A stretch of 64,000 nt of DNA from Macrocystis pyrifera (GCA_031763025.1 JASSKH010000029.1:7440263-7504262); one strand, 5' to 3'. Counted from the first letter of the stretch, positions 45,411-57,765 are shown. The notes: generated by a model from the sequence alone, not told the origin. Translations and numbers: made by a program.

Positions 45411-47841
45411 AAACTACGAGCGAGGCACCCTACTCTCATACGAGTAGTTGAGGCTTTTTTTTTATTGGAAAACAAAGAAAAAAAAAGCTCGTGCTTCGCG
45501 CCCGGGCGCCTCATCATAATATTATTTGGTATCAAAAATAGTAAGATTCTGGGCATTTTGAGAAAATACGACAAGGACCGCAAAATGATAGCGAAGTAAA
45601 AAAGTAATCGACAGACGAATAGACAGAACAGGTTGACAAGAAATCTCTGTACCGCGAAATATAAGAGATCCCCAACAAGCAGTTTCACACAACAACAGCA
45701 TTTCCAATGTATTTTCAACAGCGGGGATATAAGAGTGCCGAAAAAAACGACGGCTACAAAGTAATGGACAAACACATACAGGAGACAGAAAAATATGCCT
45801 GCACCATACAGAAGATCGCAAAATGAAAGCGACTTCAAAAGCAATCGACAGACGAATAGACAGAAATGTTTGTACCACACAGAGGATCCCAGCATAAAAG
45901 CGATGCATTTTCAACACCGGGATATACGTAAGAGTGCCGAAAAATACGACGGTTACACAGTAACTAATCGACAAATTTTGTCCTGAAGTTGATATCTCGT
46001 GCTCGAGTGCTCTGCGCGGGGCATGCTCTTCTTGTGTCCTCGTAAGGCTCTGCTGTCAGAGAGCTGACGACGCTCTGCCATCCCTCGTCGCGCACTTGCT
46101 CCTGTTGGTGCAGCAGTATGATATCTATACTCGCATGCTCTTGTGTAGTACAAGTGGTGTTGGTACAGCAGTATGATATCAATACTCGCTCCTGCTCTGT
46201 CGCCCTGAAGGCATAATATGCTCTTGTGCACTTGTGGTGTTTGTTGGAACAGCAGTATGATGGAATCTATACTCGTTCAGTCTTCGTATGGTTGAGCCCC
46301 TCTCTCGGGTGTGTTGGTACAGTATGGGCATGGTATGGTACGGTGTGGCACGGTATGTAGTATCGTATGTTGGTATGGTATGATGGCACGGTTTGATATA
46401 CTACATGAACAAAACACGGTATGTGATATGGTATGTTGGTATGGTATGATGGTATATGATATGGTATGTTGATATGGTATGATGGTACGGTGTGGTGGAT
46501 GTATTATATCGCTACATATTGCCTAATAGTGGTATGGTATGTTTCAGTATACAAGGTCCGTAAGAGTCGAATACGTCGTACGAATATCATCTGCAACGAT
46601 CCAATCTATCGATCATTGGAACGTGTTGGAAAATATAAGGCATGCGGACAGAGAGACGGACAGACAGACAGAAAAGACAGGCAGCAGACAGACACATTTG
46701 CAGCTACCGAAACAGAGACTCAGTTTTGCAAACTGAGAATTAATAAGTACCTCGAAGTATACATGCTGGTATGTGCCACGCCCCTGTCTGGGTCTCGAAA
46801 AATGGGCAGTTTTTTTTTTCGTTCACGTGTTTGCCTTGCAGGGATACGATCTATTTTTTCTGAGGCTCTATGGTGTGTTACTAGTAAGTCAGAAGTAAGT
46901 CACCCAAAAACTTATCTCGCGAAACGATAAACGTGCAAAACCCCATGAACAATCCGTAAGCCTAAACTATGCATACCGGACAAATGTTGGAGAAACAACA
47001 CTTGGTAATATTGGACATGGTATTTCAACGATATCGGGTTGACCCTCTTAGGACGTCAGGGAGGAAAATCGACGCCAACGAATGACGATTATACCCAGCG
47101 GTCCGTCGCGTGACCGGGGATGATAAGAGAGTAAACAGTGATCTCTGGAGACCCACAGGAGGTCCTCCAGCTATCGAATGATGCAGCGGCAATGACAACT
47201 CCACCCGCCCCTTTACTCAGCTCATGGTAAAAGTTCACAGTTATCAGCTTCCCGCCACGGTGGAAGTGCGAGTTTCAATGCAAGGAGTCGCTCGCATGTC
47301 TCGGGGCGCTACTACTACATGATCCTCTGCCCGTATATATTGCTGAGTGCTCACGGTTGCGCTTGAAAAAACGGTTTTGATCACACACCAAAGCGATCAC
47401 TGCTTTGGTCGATATGTGGGAGGATCTCGAAGGGGTTAAGGAGCGCGTGTCAACCAGAAATATCTCCGCCAAAAAGTGTTGTGTACCCATATATATCGTA
47501 ACACCCGTCTGAAAAAGAAAATATAAATCGAAAGGGCCCCCTCCTTTTTTCATAGTGCCGTTAAAACTATGGACTCGCGTTTGCTCGAAAACATATCAAC
47601 ATGCATGCTGTGAATTTGCCGGAAGCAGGGAATGCCCAGAGGTAGGTGGGACTCACTCGCCTTCCTTTCCCGAGCACACTTGTACGAACAAGAAAGGGGT
47701 TGTTACAGTATTATATTCTGTAGTTTCGTGCCATTCATGTCTTTCCCGCCAATCGCCAATTTGCATCTAGATCGTATGTCGCGTCACCAAATCAAGGTGT
47801 ACATGGTAGTAGTACACTCACAAAAACTATAACGATAAATG

Positions 47842-47888
<47 letters not shown>

Positions 47889-48365
47889 ACCCCGCCCCCA
47901 GCTCCACCCCCCCAGCTCCTTTTTCGGTGCAAAAAAACTGTAAGGCAAGGGAAAAGGAGTGGCGTTGATGTTATTTTAATATCGCAGAAGTTGACTAACG
48001 TTGACTGACAGCAGTAGCACTAGTTGTCGCTTCTTCCCTTTTCAAGCGAGCGGTGCCGTGCTTGCTCCTCTGTCCCGGCATTGTGGGGATGCGAGGGTTT
48101 ATGTCACACGACTACGGCCATGTATGATAATGAGTACATCCCCCGCCCCCTACCCACCCCCCCCACTGAGTAAAATACGCCTCTCTGCACAACAAAAACA
48201 CGAAAATGAAAGAAAAGCTAACCAGAAAAATAAAATAAAAAGTCCAACCAACCAACCAACCAACCAACCAAGTGAGAGAGAGAAGGTATGAGGCAATTGC
48301 CGCCGGCCGCCAACACTAGCAAGCAAGCGCACTGAACACACGAACAAAAAATCCGTCGCGCCGAA
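45411..48365. other. intergenic; (GGTAT)n tract and poly(C)
   Basis: Two AT-rich, partly repeated blocks at 45600-45970 (GACAGACGAATAGACAGAA twice; GGGATATAAGAGTGCCGAAA-like twice). A GGTAT/GATGGTAC pentanucleotide tract covers 46320-46545 and a C-run of about 50 bases 47840-47888. A family F head in inverted orientation lies at 48060-48150. No gene was recognised. Confidence 0.6.
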
Positions 48366-48590
48366 GCCAAGCCTGGCCAAGCCAAGCCGAGCCAGGCCAA
48401 GCCAAGCCGAGCCAGGCTAAACCAAGCCGAGCCAGGCTAAACCAAGCCAAGCTGAGCCAGGATAAAGCAAGCCAAGCCAAGCCGGGCCAAGCCGAGCCGA
48501 GCCGAGCCAAGCCAAGCCAAGCCAAGCCAAGCCAAGCCAAGCCAAGCCGAGCGGAGCCGAGCCGAGCCAAGCCAGGCCAAGCCAACCATC
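48366..48590 (+). repeat. (CCAAG)n pentanucleotide tract
   Basis: About 45 copies of CCAAG/CCGAG/CCAGG. Minus-strand frames read as Trp/Leu/Ala-Gly repeats and are not called. Confidence 0.95.
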
Positions 48591-48835
48591 TTATTTTTAT
48601 CCTCCCATCACACGCAGAGATGAGAGAAAGATAAATCCTCGATCTTGTGCCTGCACATCAAGTGCCGCAGCACGCCATTCCCGATCATATGACACCACTT
48701 CTACCCCGGCTATTATACCCGTCGTCACCATTTCACGCTCTATCCCCAACGAACTTCTACAACAGCCCCCCCCCCATCTACGCCTATCGCCTACTCACAA
48801 AGGAACTGCTTTCGGTCAGTGACAACCAGTGGTAA

Positions 48836-49100
48836 TTTCAGCCAGTGGCAGGGTTTCAGCCAGTGACAGTTTCAGCCGGTGGCAGTTTCAACCAGTTGAC
48901 AGTTTCAGCCAGCTACAATTTCGATACTACCAGCGTCATTTCCAACCAGTCACAGGTTACCCCAGCGGCAGTTTTATCCAGTCACAGTTTCAAACCCTTT
49001 CACCAAAGTGCAAGTTTCAACCAGTGACTTGTTCAGATAGATGACGGTTTCATCCAGCAGTGTCAATTTCGGCCCGCAGTGTCAATTTCAGCCGGCAGCG
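48836..49100 (+). repeat. ~18-bp CAGTTTCAGCCAGTGACA repeat
   Basis: About thirteen degenerate copies, of which the last few are interrupted. Confidence 0.85.
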
Positions 49101-49131
49101 ACAGTCTAGAAGGTCACAAAAGCGAAGACCA

Positions 49132-49132
49132 G

Positions 49133-49166
<34 letters not shown>

Positions 49167-49202
49167 TCCCCCCCACACCCCCCCCCCCCCCCCCCCCCCC
49201 CC
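49132..49202 (+). repeat. poly(C) tract
   Basis: About 70 bases, C broken by a few T and A. It lies 77 bases beyond the stop of the minus-strand gene and would be poly(G) in its transcript. Confidence 0.9.
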
Positions 49203-49278
49203 GCCACCTCCCAGCGGACCAGAGCGAACACCGCCAGCAAAAGGGAAACCGCGACGCAACCCAAAAGAGGTGATCACA

Positions 49279-49374
49279 TCACGTCCCTCTTCCAGCAGCA
49301 CCACCAGCGCTTGCGCCTGCTCCTGCGGAAGCTCCAGATCGAACCGCGCTGAGCATGGTAGCCAGCGCCTCCAC
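49279..49374 (-). CDS. SANT/Q-rich gene, last exon
   Basis: On the minus strand the acceptor is ATGTCCAG. The frame VEALATMLSAVRSGASAGAG, then Ala/Gly residues, reaches TGA after 31 residues. It joins in phase 0 to the exon at 50543-50669, whose last residues are DTTDSQK. The two parts together read as a continuous amphipathic helix. Another frame over the same bases (LPQEQAQALVVLLEEG) also looks protein-like but has no matching phase. Confidence 0.65.
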   Translation of the reverse strand: MEALATMLSAVRSGASAGAGASAGGAAGRGT

Positions 49375-49489
49375 CTGGACATAATGAGGCGTTACGTTTA
49401 GGTTCGGCCATGGCGTATGTGGCATGATGGCGGAGGGAGGGGGTACAGAGTGAACGCGAGAGGGGGGGAGAAATGTGAGGTGGGTGGGA

Positions 49490-49900
49490 AGATAGACGGG
49501 GGGGGAGGGGTGTATTCATGTCATACATGGCCGTAGTTGTCTGACAGACCGGGGGGGGGGGGGGTACTCATTTGTTTCTTGCCCTAGGTCTTTGACCATT
49601 GGCCACGCATCCCTTTCGAGACGGAGCAACACCGGGGGGGAGGGGAGGAGGTACTCAATATCATGCATGGCCGTAGTCGTGTGACCATTGGGGGGGAGGG
49701 GGTACTACTCGATATCATGCATGGCTGTAGTCGTATGACCATAGACCTTCGCATTCCTAGAACGCCGGGACGGAGCACGCCGGGTTTTCAACGACCAGGC
49801 AGACATGGCCTGCACCAACAAGCGCGAAGCGCCGTGAGATGTTCGGCGAGTCGTCTGAAGGGTGAGCTGCATCCTACCAAGAACCGCTTGTGAGGTGGTC
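49490..49900 (+). repeat. repeat family F, about four copies
   Basis: G-runs followed by GTATTCATGTC, GTACTCATTTGTTTCTTGCC, GTACTCAATATCATGCATGG and TACTCGATATCATGCATGGC. The last copy is near full length, ending CCAAGAACCGCTTGTGAGG. Confidence 0.88.
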
Positions 49901-50035
49901 GGTGAAGGGTAAAAGGGGAGGTGGGGCGGGGGGGGTTATGTTAAGATCGATTGCGAGAGGTCGAGCGTGTGCCATTTTTCGAACGCCCGTTCAAGCAATT
50001 CTCGTTGGTTTGAGTCGCAATCTTCCGCACGTCAG

Positions 50036-50225
50036 ACAGATCATCTACAGATCCTAACTTGCCGTTAAGAGATGTTGTGCAGGATCTGTACAGTACAGAT
50101 CAAACCCGGGAAAAAAAATCCTATTAATAGATCATGCAGACTATACGGCTCCCACCCGGCAACAGCAGTTAGATATTACAGATCATACCGATCATCTGCC
50201 TAGAAAGATCAAGACAATCAAGTGG
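50036..50225 (+). repeat. repeat family H, copy 1
   Basis: ACAGATCATCTACAGATCC, GATGTTGTGCAGGATCTGTA, CAGTACAGATC, CTCCCACCCGGCAACA and CAGATCATACCGATCATCTG in order. Colinear with 59475, 63455 and 63720. Confidence 0.88.
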
Positions 50226-50542
50226 AAATCGACTATCGCTCTGAGGTCTGGAATCCCCCCTCCCCCTTCAGCCGATTCCGAAGGCCAGACAGAACAAAGT
50301 TCTACCTGGTACTTAATAATAGACCTCACATGCCGTCATCTCATCTCAAAGAGAGAATGAACGAAAACAGCAACGAAGAAGCGCACCCAATTACGAAAAT
50401 ATGTGAATCACGCTCGATAAACGAAAACTAATTGAAGAGAAATTAAGAAAACAAAATGTGATTTAGTGTACGTATACGTACCTGGTACATATGATACGAG
50501 TAGACACCAGGAACGAAAATGATGACACATTTATCTACGAAC

Positions 50543-50669
50543 CTTTTGAGAATCGGTGGTATCCGTGCGGTGTATCGTGGCCTGAATCTTGGCCGTCAGT
50601 TGCGGGTGAAGCCGGAGGGCCTCGAGAACCTGGTGCGTGGAACCCGCGCCCCCTCCTGCTCCGCCACGG
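50543..50669 (-). CDS. SANT/Q-rich gene, penultimate exon
   Basis: Minus-strand acceptor ACTCCTAG and donor CAAAAG|GTTCGT. After a Gly-rich start it reads STHQVLEALRLHPQLTAKIQ and then ATIHRTDTTDSQK. This helical, Gln/Leu/His-containing composition fits the C-terminal region of large chromatin scaffolds. It enters in phase 2 and leaves in phase 0. Confidence 0.65.
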
Positions 50670-51249
50670 CTAGGAGTGCGTGTCAACAGCGCCCTGACGC
50701 ACAAGTCAGAGAGAGAGATGACAGAGATAAGCGGTCCAGATAGACAGAGGACAAACGTGGACAATACATAGAAACATATTTATACTGTACATATACATAT
50801 ACACCAGGTACACACAAGCAGATACAGATAAAACATGAATACAGATATAGCCCCTCCCTGATCCCTCCCTGGCCCCATCCTAACCATCGTCTGATCCCTC
50901 CCTGACCTCTCCTCCTAGCCTGCCCCCTCCCTGACCCCAACCTGCCCCTTCCCTGACCCCACCCCCGACCCCCTTCTCGTCCCACCTAGACCCCGATCTG
51001 ATCCCACCCAGATATCCGCCTGACCCCACCCTGATTCCATCCTGACACCACTCTGATATCGCCCTGACCCCTCCCTGACCTGACTTGAGACGAAAGGTTA
51101 GCCGCCAGACTGTGTGCCGGAGATGTGGGCACCCCCGCCCCCGCCCCGACCGCCCCCCCAATCGGCACCGAGACAGACATGCCCACAGACCCGGGACCTC
51201 CGGGATGATGCCGCCGCCGCCGGCTGCTGCTGACACCGCACCTCCAACA

Positions 51250-51262
51250 GCCCCCCCCCCTC

Positions 51263-51308
<46 letters not shown>

Positions 51309-51394
51309 CTGCTGCTGGAGAGCTGCAGCTGTTGTGGGTTAGCCGTCGACGTCGGAATGACGTTGACCTGGGGCTGAAAGGCCGTGGTTGACTC
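51250..51394 (-). CDS. SANT/Q-rich gene, candidate exon with CAG tract
   Basis: Minus strand, after TTCGCTGCAG: ESTTAFQPQVNVIPTSTANP and then QQLQL before a CAG/CAA tract. Entry in phase 0 gives the Thr/Gln-rich frame. The neighbouring exon at 54135 leaves in phase 1, so an exon is missing between them or another acceptor, such as that before CTGCAGCTCTCC, is used to read the tract as poly-Gln. Confidence 0.35.
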
Positions 51395-53444
51395 CTGCAG
51401 CGAAAAATAGAGCGCACACACGGCGACAGATGTACTGTATCACGATCTACAGTAGATGATCCGCACTAGTTCCTACCCGGTACGTGTCTGCCGTCGTGCG
51501 ATGTTGCGGGAAACCTGTGTTGGACAAATCCCGTACTACTAGGGCTGGGCACTGGCACAGCAGGTACTGGCAGTAGTAATCTACTGACTGACCTCGCCAG
51601 TATATTCGCCAGTAGTTTCTATACTACGTACGCCTGAGAGACACGCCATATTATGTTACGGAAACCCGCTAAATGCGTTTCGGGCGAAGAGTACGGAGAG
51701 GAGAGACAGCATACCGCGCCAATCCAAGCTGCTGACTTTTTTTTTACGACGGTGTAATCGCTACCGATTGAGTCAGCCAGTGCCCAGTCCTATCGACTGG
51801 GTATTATCTGATACGTCGATGCGTGAAATAGAGTCACGCACCGCAGAGGGCGTATAAACCTCTTGATATTGAAAATTGCCAAGTGTGTTCAGTAAATATG
51901 GTGAAACATACGCTGGGGTGCCCAGGTACGAAAGAAACCTTATGGTTTAGGTCATACTCGGATAGGTACACTATTAAGCACGGTGTACAATACACGAGGC
52001 GTTTCGCTCAGCGGGCTCAAAGAAGCAGATGGAACAAACCGTAAAAGCAGATAGAGGGCATAGGAGGTGACGCTCGCGACTTGGTGCACTGGGCGACATG
52101 CTAAAATGCCAAAGAGATCAGTGGTGCAGGTAAAAACTATGCCGGGCCAATATGACGTTCAACACGGAACCACAAAAGAAAACAATTGAGCAAGAAAGGA
52201 GAAACTCTATAGACTACACAAAGCGCCTCGCTCCGCGGGCGGCCTACGCCGCCCGCTACGCTCTCGCTCAGGAAGGAAAAGTACATCACCTTATGCGAAG
52301 CGGACAGAGGTTTATGATTGAATATATTAATTGTAGTTGCAAAGCGGCGACTTGATAATGCCAAGAGTCCCGCCGCCGTACTTCAGGAGAAAACAGCTCG
52401 GACGCCATATATGCTTCGCGTCGCGGGCGGTTCCGCCCGCTACGCTCGCTCACATGCCGTACGTACGTAAAATACCCCAGGTAGGGTAATTAATTTCTTC
52501 TTCTGATAAGCTGTATGCACGAAAGCGAAGGCACAGCACGGTATGGCCAGCAGCACCGCAAAAAAAAAATTGAACGATACCGGAAATTTCGGAAAGAAAA
52601 AGAAATCCCCGTCCCCTCTCATGCAATAAAATTCTGCCCGAATGGAACACCTTGCACTGGTCAAAAAACAAAAAATAAATGAAACAGCAGAGACCTCTCA
52701 GCCTCGTACGCCGCCCGCCCCTCTCGCGACTACCTCGCCACCGATTCGGTCGGGGTAAATATTTCCTCCCTCCCTGCCACAGTGATCCCCGTCGTCCGCC
52801 TCGCGTGAAGCTCGGTGCTCACCGTGGCCCTCGTTCGCCAGCTCGATAATGTATGGTGCTCCGAGTGCGTAGCTCTGTGAACTTCAGTCCGTTCGCAAAA
52901 ATAAGCACCGCTTGAATCTTACCTTGCAATCCCGAACGACCCTTAAGGACTCGTACATACTCAATCGAATTATGCAGATCAAGGCGAGACAGAGCCCACT
53001 CATGCTTCCCTCGTGCCTCGAAGCACACGCGACACCTAGGCACGAAAACGGCGACAGCGCTCCTTTCAACCCCCCCTCTACCCGCCATCACCCGCTGACA
53101 CCCGCGACGGCGCCGGGCTCGCCCGCGGTGCCGTGCTCCGAGTACACGCACGCATACGGAGCGAAAGAAGAAAAAACGAAAAAAGAACCGAACGTGCCAA
53201 CAGAAATGGAGAAAACAAAGAACCGCTGGAAAGGTCCTGCAAGTAATAAAATGAGGCGATTTCCAAGTGGGAGCTCTGAGAGGCCAGGCATGTACCAACA
53301 GAGCACGAGAGTGAGATATCTGTAAGTACTTCTATATACGATCAACAGTCTCTCCAAATCGGCATAAAATAACTCGAGGATCGATCCCGAACAACTGATT
53401 ATCCCGTGGGCAATCGAGGGCTGAGAGTGACTAACTACGCAAGC
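51395..53444 (-). other. intron sequence of the SANT/Q-rich gene
   Basis: No convincing exon found. A family I unit lies near 51910 and GC-rich repeats at 52215-52260 and 52410-52450. A minus-strand open stretch at 52850-53110 looks partly protein-like but unrecognised. It may hide a small exon needed to reconcile phases. Confidence 0.4.
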
Positions 53445-54085
53445 CTATACTCTGGGGTACTCGGGTACGAAAACTTATTGTTCTCGGTATACTCGGGTAG
53501 ATACCCGGGTAAATCCGGGTATAATACTCTGGGGGTACCCGGGTACCAAACCTGATTGTTTTGGCCATACTTGGGTGACACAAAATGAAAATATCAAGTG
53601 ACACGTCAACGTCACCAACCTTGCCCCCAGACACAAAAAACCTACAGTAGTCAACTACCAGTTTGTTTGTATCGTGCAAGCGCTGTTAGGATTGTCACAT
53701 GCTTGTCTTTTGTCGAGATAAAATCTCTGAGGTGACAATGCTATGTAGGGTATATATTCTGGAGTACCCGAAACTAAACCTGTTTTTGACCATTCTCGGG
53801 TAGGTACTCGTGTACGCTCGGGGTATATACCCCACAATAAATAGGAAGGTATGTACTCTGAGGTATCCGGGACTAAACCTGGGTGTTTAGGTCATACTCG
53901 GGTACGTACTCGGGTACCTCTACGGTATATAGTCTGGGGTGCCCGGGACAAAACCTGGTTGAATTGGTTACACTCGGGTAGATACGCAGGGTGTATGTCT
54001 ACTCTGGGGGTACCCGAGACCACACCTGCTTGATGTGGTCATACTCAGGTAGGTACCCAGGTACCCGCAGAGGAGTATACCCTAC
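53445..54085 (+). repeat. ~75-110-bp tandem repeat of TACTCGGGTA units
   Basis: Six degenerate copies with CTCTGGGGTACCCGGG, CTAAACCTG, TTGGTCATACTCGGGTAGG and TACTCGGGTA. Intronic. Confidence 0.85.
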
Positions 54086-54134
54086 TAAACACACCCTTGG
54101 AGTGCTACAGGTGGTGTCAAAAAACATAATCTAC

Positions 54135-54342
54135 CTGCTGCTGCTGCCGCTGCTGCTGCCGCCTGCTGTTGCTGCTGCTGCTGGCGTTGCTGTGCTGCAA
54201 TTGCTTGCTGCTGCTGCTGCTGCTGCTGCGCGGCCACAGCTGCGTGCTGCTGCGCGAGCAGCTGTTGTTGTTGCTGCTGCTGCAAGGCCTGCTGAGCTGC
54301 GTGGTGTTGCTGTTGTTGCTGCTGCTGCTGCTGTCGGTGAAC
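54135..54342 (-). CDS. SANT/Q-rich gene, long poly-Gln exon
   Basis: Minus-strand acceptor GTCCGGCAG, donor GCAGCAG|GTAGAT. It reads VHRQQQQQQQQQHHAAQQAL, more Gln/Ala/His and a poly-Ala end (69 codons). Codons are mixed CAG and CAA. Phase 0 in matches the previous exon. Confidence 0.75.
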
Positions 54343-55589
54343 CTGCCGGACAGAATGGGAGAGGGGGGCGGGGGGGGGGGGAGGGAGGTGGGGAGGGGGA
54401 CAATGTATAAAAAAGGAACGCGTACAAGTGTCTACACAAACACCACGAAAAACACACTGCCTCCGGATAACATAGGCCCAGAAGAAAAACGACAGGACCA
54501 ACCGCAACAACAACAAAGCAACAACAGTCATAACTACGAGAGTGTTTGCGATAGAGGAGAAAAAAAAAAAACTTTAATTCCGCTAAAAAAAGTGAATTTC
54601 CTTCCCTTCCCCTATTTCGGTGTGTTTGCGAGTGAGGTAAACTGAATCCTGCAGGCGACGCCTCCGAAAATAAGAAGGGAAGTGGGGAGGTGAGGCAACG
54701 CGGCAAACAAAAAAGGAACGGAAAAAAAAAACAGCGTGCGAGTAGCAACGGCAGCCCAGCACCGTTTCGGCGGCAGAGTTGACCGCGAAGCCACCACTGC
54801 TATCCCACGACTACAAGCAGCAGCGCAGCGAGCGGCAGCTAGCTGGCCCTAGCCGTAGCTAGGGGCAGCTTGAGCAACAAAAATAAACAGCGTCAGCATC
54901 AGCACCAGCAAGCACCAGCACCAGCACCAACCAGCTTCCATTTTGGGATTGCTGCTGCTGCTGCGCTCGGCCTACGCACGCCACAGCGCCGGCGCGCTCC
55001 ACTCCGCCGCCGCCGCCGCCGCGGCCGCTGCTGCCGCTGCTACTACTGCTGCTGCTGCAGCCGCAGTATGGTGAAATCGAAATGATACACGAGCTGTCAT
55101 GCTGTCGCGCTCTGTACGAGCACGAGTACGAGTACGAGTGTGAATACGAGTCCTTTTTTGGGACGACGCATCCTCCACGTCGTCACCTCGCGGGCGAAAG
55201 CGTGTACTGTAGCAGCGGCGGCGGCCCGCGGGCACAATCCAACGCCGCTCGTGCGCTATACTCAAGCTACACCTCTCGAGCCTCTGTGCTCCCAGCGGTT
55301 GTCGTGATGCGTACGGCAAGCAGCATGGTGGTATGGTGGCATGGAAGATGCTCGGTGTTTTGATCCTTCGTGTTCGAGATTTGAGTTGCGTTTTGCGTCG
55401 GGATAATGCTCGGTGCGTGTAGGCCAATGAAACAGAGAGTCAACAGTTACCGCAACTTTTGATGAAATCCTGACTTCGCTCACGTACTTTTAGGCTTTCT
55501 CGCAAAAAATTACCTCGAAAAGTTACCTCGGGAAATTTTTTGGAGAAGCAAAAGTAGCAAAAAAAAAATCGCAAACACTCTACTCTCAC
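54343..55589 (-). other. intron of the SANT/Q-rich gene
   Basis: Contains a GCC/GCT-rich patch at 54950-55075 and a GAGTACGAGTAC-like patch at 55118-55150. No exon seen. Confidence 0.55.
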
Positions 55590-55696
55590 CAATTGCACCT
55601 GCTGCTGTTGCTCCAACATCTGCTGCTGCTGCTGCAGCATGTGGTTCCGCTGCCGGTCCGTGATCTGCGTAGGGGCAAGAGCACCAGTCGCGCCAG
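55590..55696 (-). CDS. SANT/Q-rich gene, Gln-rich exon
   Basis: Minus-strand acceptor TTGTGCAG, donor CAATTG|GTGAGA. It reads GATGALAPTQITDRQRNHML, then Q5-MLEQ4-VQL. Enters in phase 1 (split Ala codon with the exon at 57252) and leaves in phase 0. Confidence 0.8.
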
Positions 55697-55724
55697 CTGC
55701 ACAAGGCGTTTGACAAAGCATGCG

Positions 55725-55850
55725 GGGAACGGGGGGGAAAAGGTACTCATTGTCGTGCATAGCCGTAGTCGCATGACCATAGACCCTTGCATCCCCACAA
55801 TACCTAGACGGAGCACGTCGTCTTGAAGGGAGGGGGGGGGGGGGGGGGAG
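55725..55850 (+). repeat. repeat family F copy
   Basis: GGGGGGGAAAAGGTACTCAT, then GTGCATAGCCGTAGTCGCAT, GACCATAGACCCTTGCATCC and CAATACCTAGACGGAGCACG, followed by a second G-run. Confidence 0.85.
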
Positions 55851-56132
55851 GGGGGATTATTGGGTGCCAGGCGTCACCGCTGCGGAGGTCAATCCGTTCG
55901 TCATGATCGGCGGAGAGTATCTACTTCTAGTACAACGTTTATTCGCGGTGGACGCGTGTTTGCTTTGTAGGGGCGGCTCCAAATTTTGCTGACCCAAAAC
56001 CTAACGATAAGTTACGTCAAGATGAACAAATCCCTACCAGGTATGGCCTAGGCATGATGCAATACAAGGCACGCCTTTTGGTAAAAAACACTTTGTCAAT
56101 GATTACATTTCCCACGATATCGGGTAATTGCT

Positions 56133-56243
56133 TATTACGGTGGGGCGTAGTAAACAGGACCTACGGTACACACAAAAAACCTATATATTCACCTATTTTT
56201 ACCAACAATATTTGGCCCTATTTACTATGGTCCCCCCGTGATA
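56133..56243. mobile_element. MITE family A
   Basis: TATTACGGTGGGGCGTAG to ACTATGGTCCCCCCGTGATA. Confidence 0.85.
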
Positions 56244-56249
56244 GTTGCA

Positions 56250-56395
56250 ACCTTTTAGAAACTGCAGTTCCGTATTGGGGACCGCAGTCCTGAAACGGCC
56301 AACTGTACGTAAATACGCGTGTGACTCTGATCCCAAGTAAATTTGTCCCCAAATTGTCCCCAAAACGGGAGTGCGGTACTAAAAGGGTTATAAGG
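56250..56395. mobile_element. MITE family B
   Basis: AACTGCAGTTCCGTATTGGG, a centre with TCCCAAGTAAATTTGTCCCC, AAAACGGGAGTGCGG and an end ACTAAAAGGGTTA. It abuts the preceding family A copy. Confidence 0.65.
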
Positions 56396-56546
56396 AGCCC
56401 CCCCCCCGCCAGCCAGATTTTTTTTGTCAAGAAAATTCCACCTGTATCATAGCACGGGTGAATAATGTTATTACGATACCACTCTTGGGCGAGAATATCA
56501 GGACCGTTCAGACATTAATATGAAGACCAAGCGATATCTACAAGTG

Positions 56547-56782
56547 TATATAAATATAAATATAAATATAAATATAAATATAAATATAAATATAAATATA
56601 AATATAAATATAAATATAAATATAAATATAAATATAAATATAAATATAAATATAAATATAAATATAAATATAAATATAAATATAAATATAAATATAAATA
56701 TAAATATAAATATAAATATAAATATAAATATAAACATAAATATAAATATAAATATAAATATAAATATAATATAAACATAATA
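56547..56782 (+). repeat. (ATAAAT)n hexanucleotide array
   Basis: About 38 nearly perfect copies. Frames reading Ile-Asn or Tyr-Leu/Phe-Ile repeats are by-products. Confidence 0.97.
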
Positions 56783-56799
56783 TAATGTAAATATATTCT

Positions 56800-57000
56800 T
56801 TTTCATCCTCACTTTTACTTTCCAGCTTCTGGACAAGCCGTGGTCGCACGTGTCGTCCCTTCTTTCTTCCCCCCGGCACGTGCCTTCGTTTTTATCGCGC
56901 ATAGGATTCCCACTGCTCGTCGACTTGCATCGAATGTTGCTGACTCACACGCTCTCGCGCTTTTCGCTGATCAACTTTTGGTTGAGATAAAATCTCATAC
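56800..57000 (+). repeat. dispersed repeat D, copy 4
   Basis: CTTTTACTTTCCAGCTTCTG, GACAAGCCGTGGTCGCACGT, GTCGTCCC, GCACGTGCCTTCGTTTTTAT and CTGCTCGTCGACTTGCATCG. The most complete copy. Confidence 0.85.
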
Positions 57001-57251
57001 GCTACTACAAGAGCACGCAAGTTGGCCGCTCAACAACCTACGCAGACAAAATATACCAGTGACTGCTCTCATGACTGCTCGACAAACTACTCACCAGGTA
57101 GAGAACATTAGACTAAAAGACTCGGGGATAGTTCTTCGCAGTACGAAAGCAAAAACTGCTTTCAATCTATAACCAGTTTCAGGCTGAGAGGGCAAAACAA
57201 AAATCGGAACCTGTATGTCTATTTATAGCACTCGCCACACGGCGCACTCAC

Positions 57252-57300
57252 CTTCTTCTGCAGCCTGAGCGTGGCTGTTGTGCGCCTGCTGAATAGCCGC
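57252..57300 (-). CDS. SANT/Q-rich gene, short exon
   Basis: Minus-strand acceptor CGACACAG, donor AGAAG|GTGAGT. It encodes AAIQQAHNSHAQAAEE in phase 0, leaving in phase 1. Junction phases on both sides fit. Confidence 0.75.
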
Positions 57301-57359
57301 CTGTGTCGATATGTGTCGACGCAACGAGACACGACGGGACAGGGGAGGACAGGGCAGGA

Positions 57360-57445
57360 CAGAGGGGGTCGGAGGGGGGGGGGGGTGTACTCAAAATCAT
57401 TCCTGGCCGCAATCGTATGACCTTAGACCCTCGAGGGGGAGGGGG
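57360..57445 (+). repeat. repeat family F, short copy
   Basis: GGGGGGGGGGGTGTACTCAA, AATCATTCCTGGCCGCAATC and GTATGACCTTAGACCCTCG. Confidence 0.8.
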
Positions 57446-57690
57446 CTGCATAACCTTATCGGGAAGGCAAGGGCATGCGTCCGTCGGCTGTTGTTTGCGC
57501 GAGAGCCCACAAGCGCTCGGGGGCCACAAGGTCCGAAATATCGGGGTGTCCAATACCTCGCGTGGGGACGAAAAAAACGCGAAGCAAGTGAACTAAATCA
57601 CGACAAAACACAAAAAAAAAGGATCACGAAGAACATAACAAAGCACAAAAAGCACGGCAAAACACATTTGAGAAACGCACATAAATGCGC

Positions 57691-57765
57691 TCAACCCAAC
57701 CCAACCCAACCCAACCCAACCCAACCCAACTCAATCCAACCCACCGCAAGCCAAGCCAAGCCATC
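57691..57765 (+). repeat. (CCAAC)n pentanucleotide tract
   Basis: About eight CCAAC copies, then CCAAG copies. Confidence 0.9.

Noticed and set aside
48316-48585. Minus-strand Trp/Leu/Ala-Gly repeat protein
   Set aside because: Translation of the (CCAAG)n pentanucleotide tract.
52819-53298. Minus-strand 159-codon frame with a protein-like central part
   Set aside because: No family recognised, and the N-terminal half is low-quality Phe/Arg sequence. It lies in an intron of the SANT/Q-rich gene without matching phases.
56515-56902. Ile/Phe, Tyr/Leu and Ile/Asn repeat frames
   Set aside because: All come from the (ATAAAT)n hexamer, which is open in every frame by chance.
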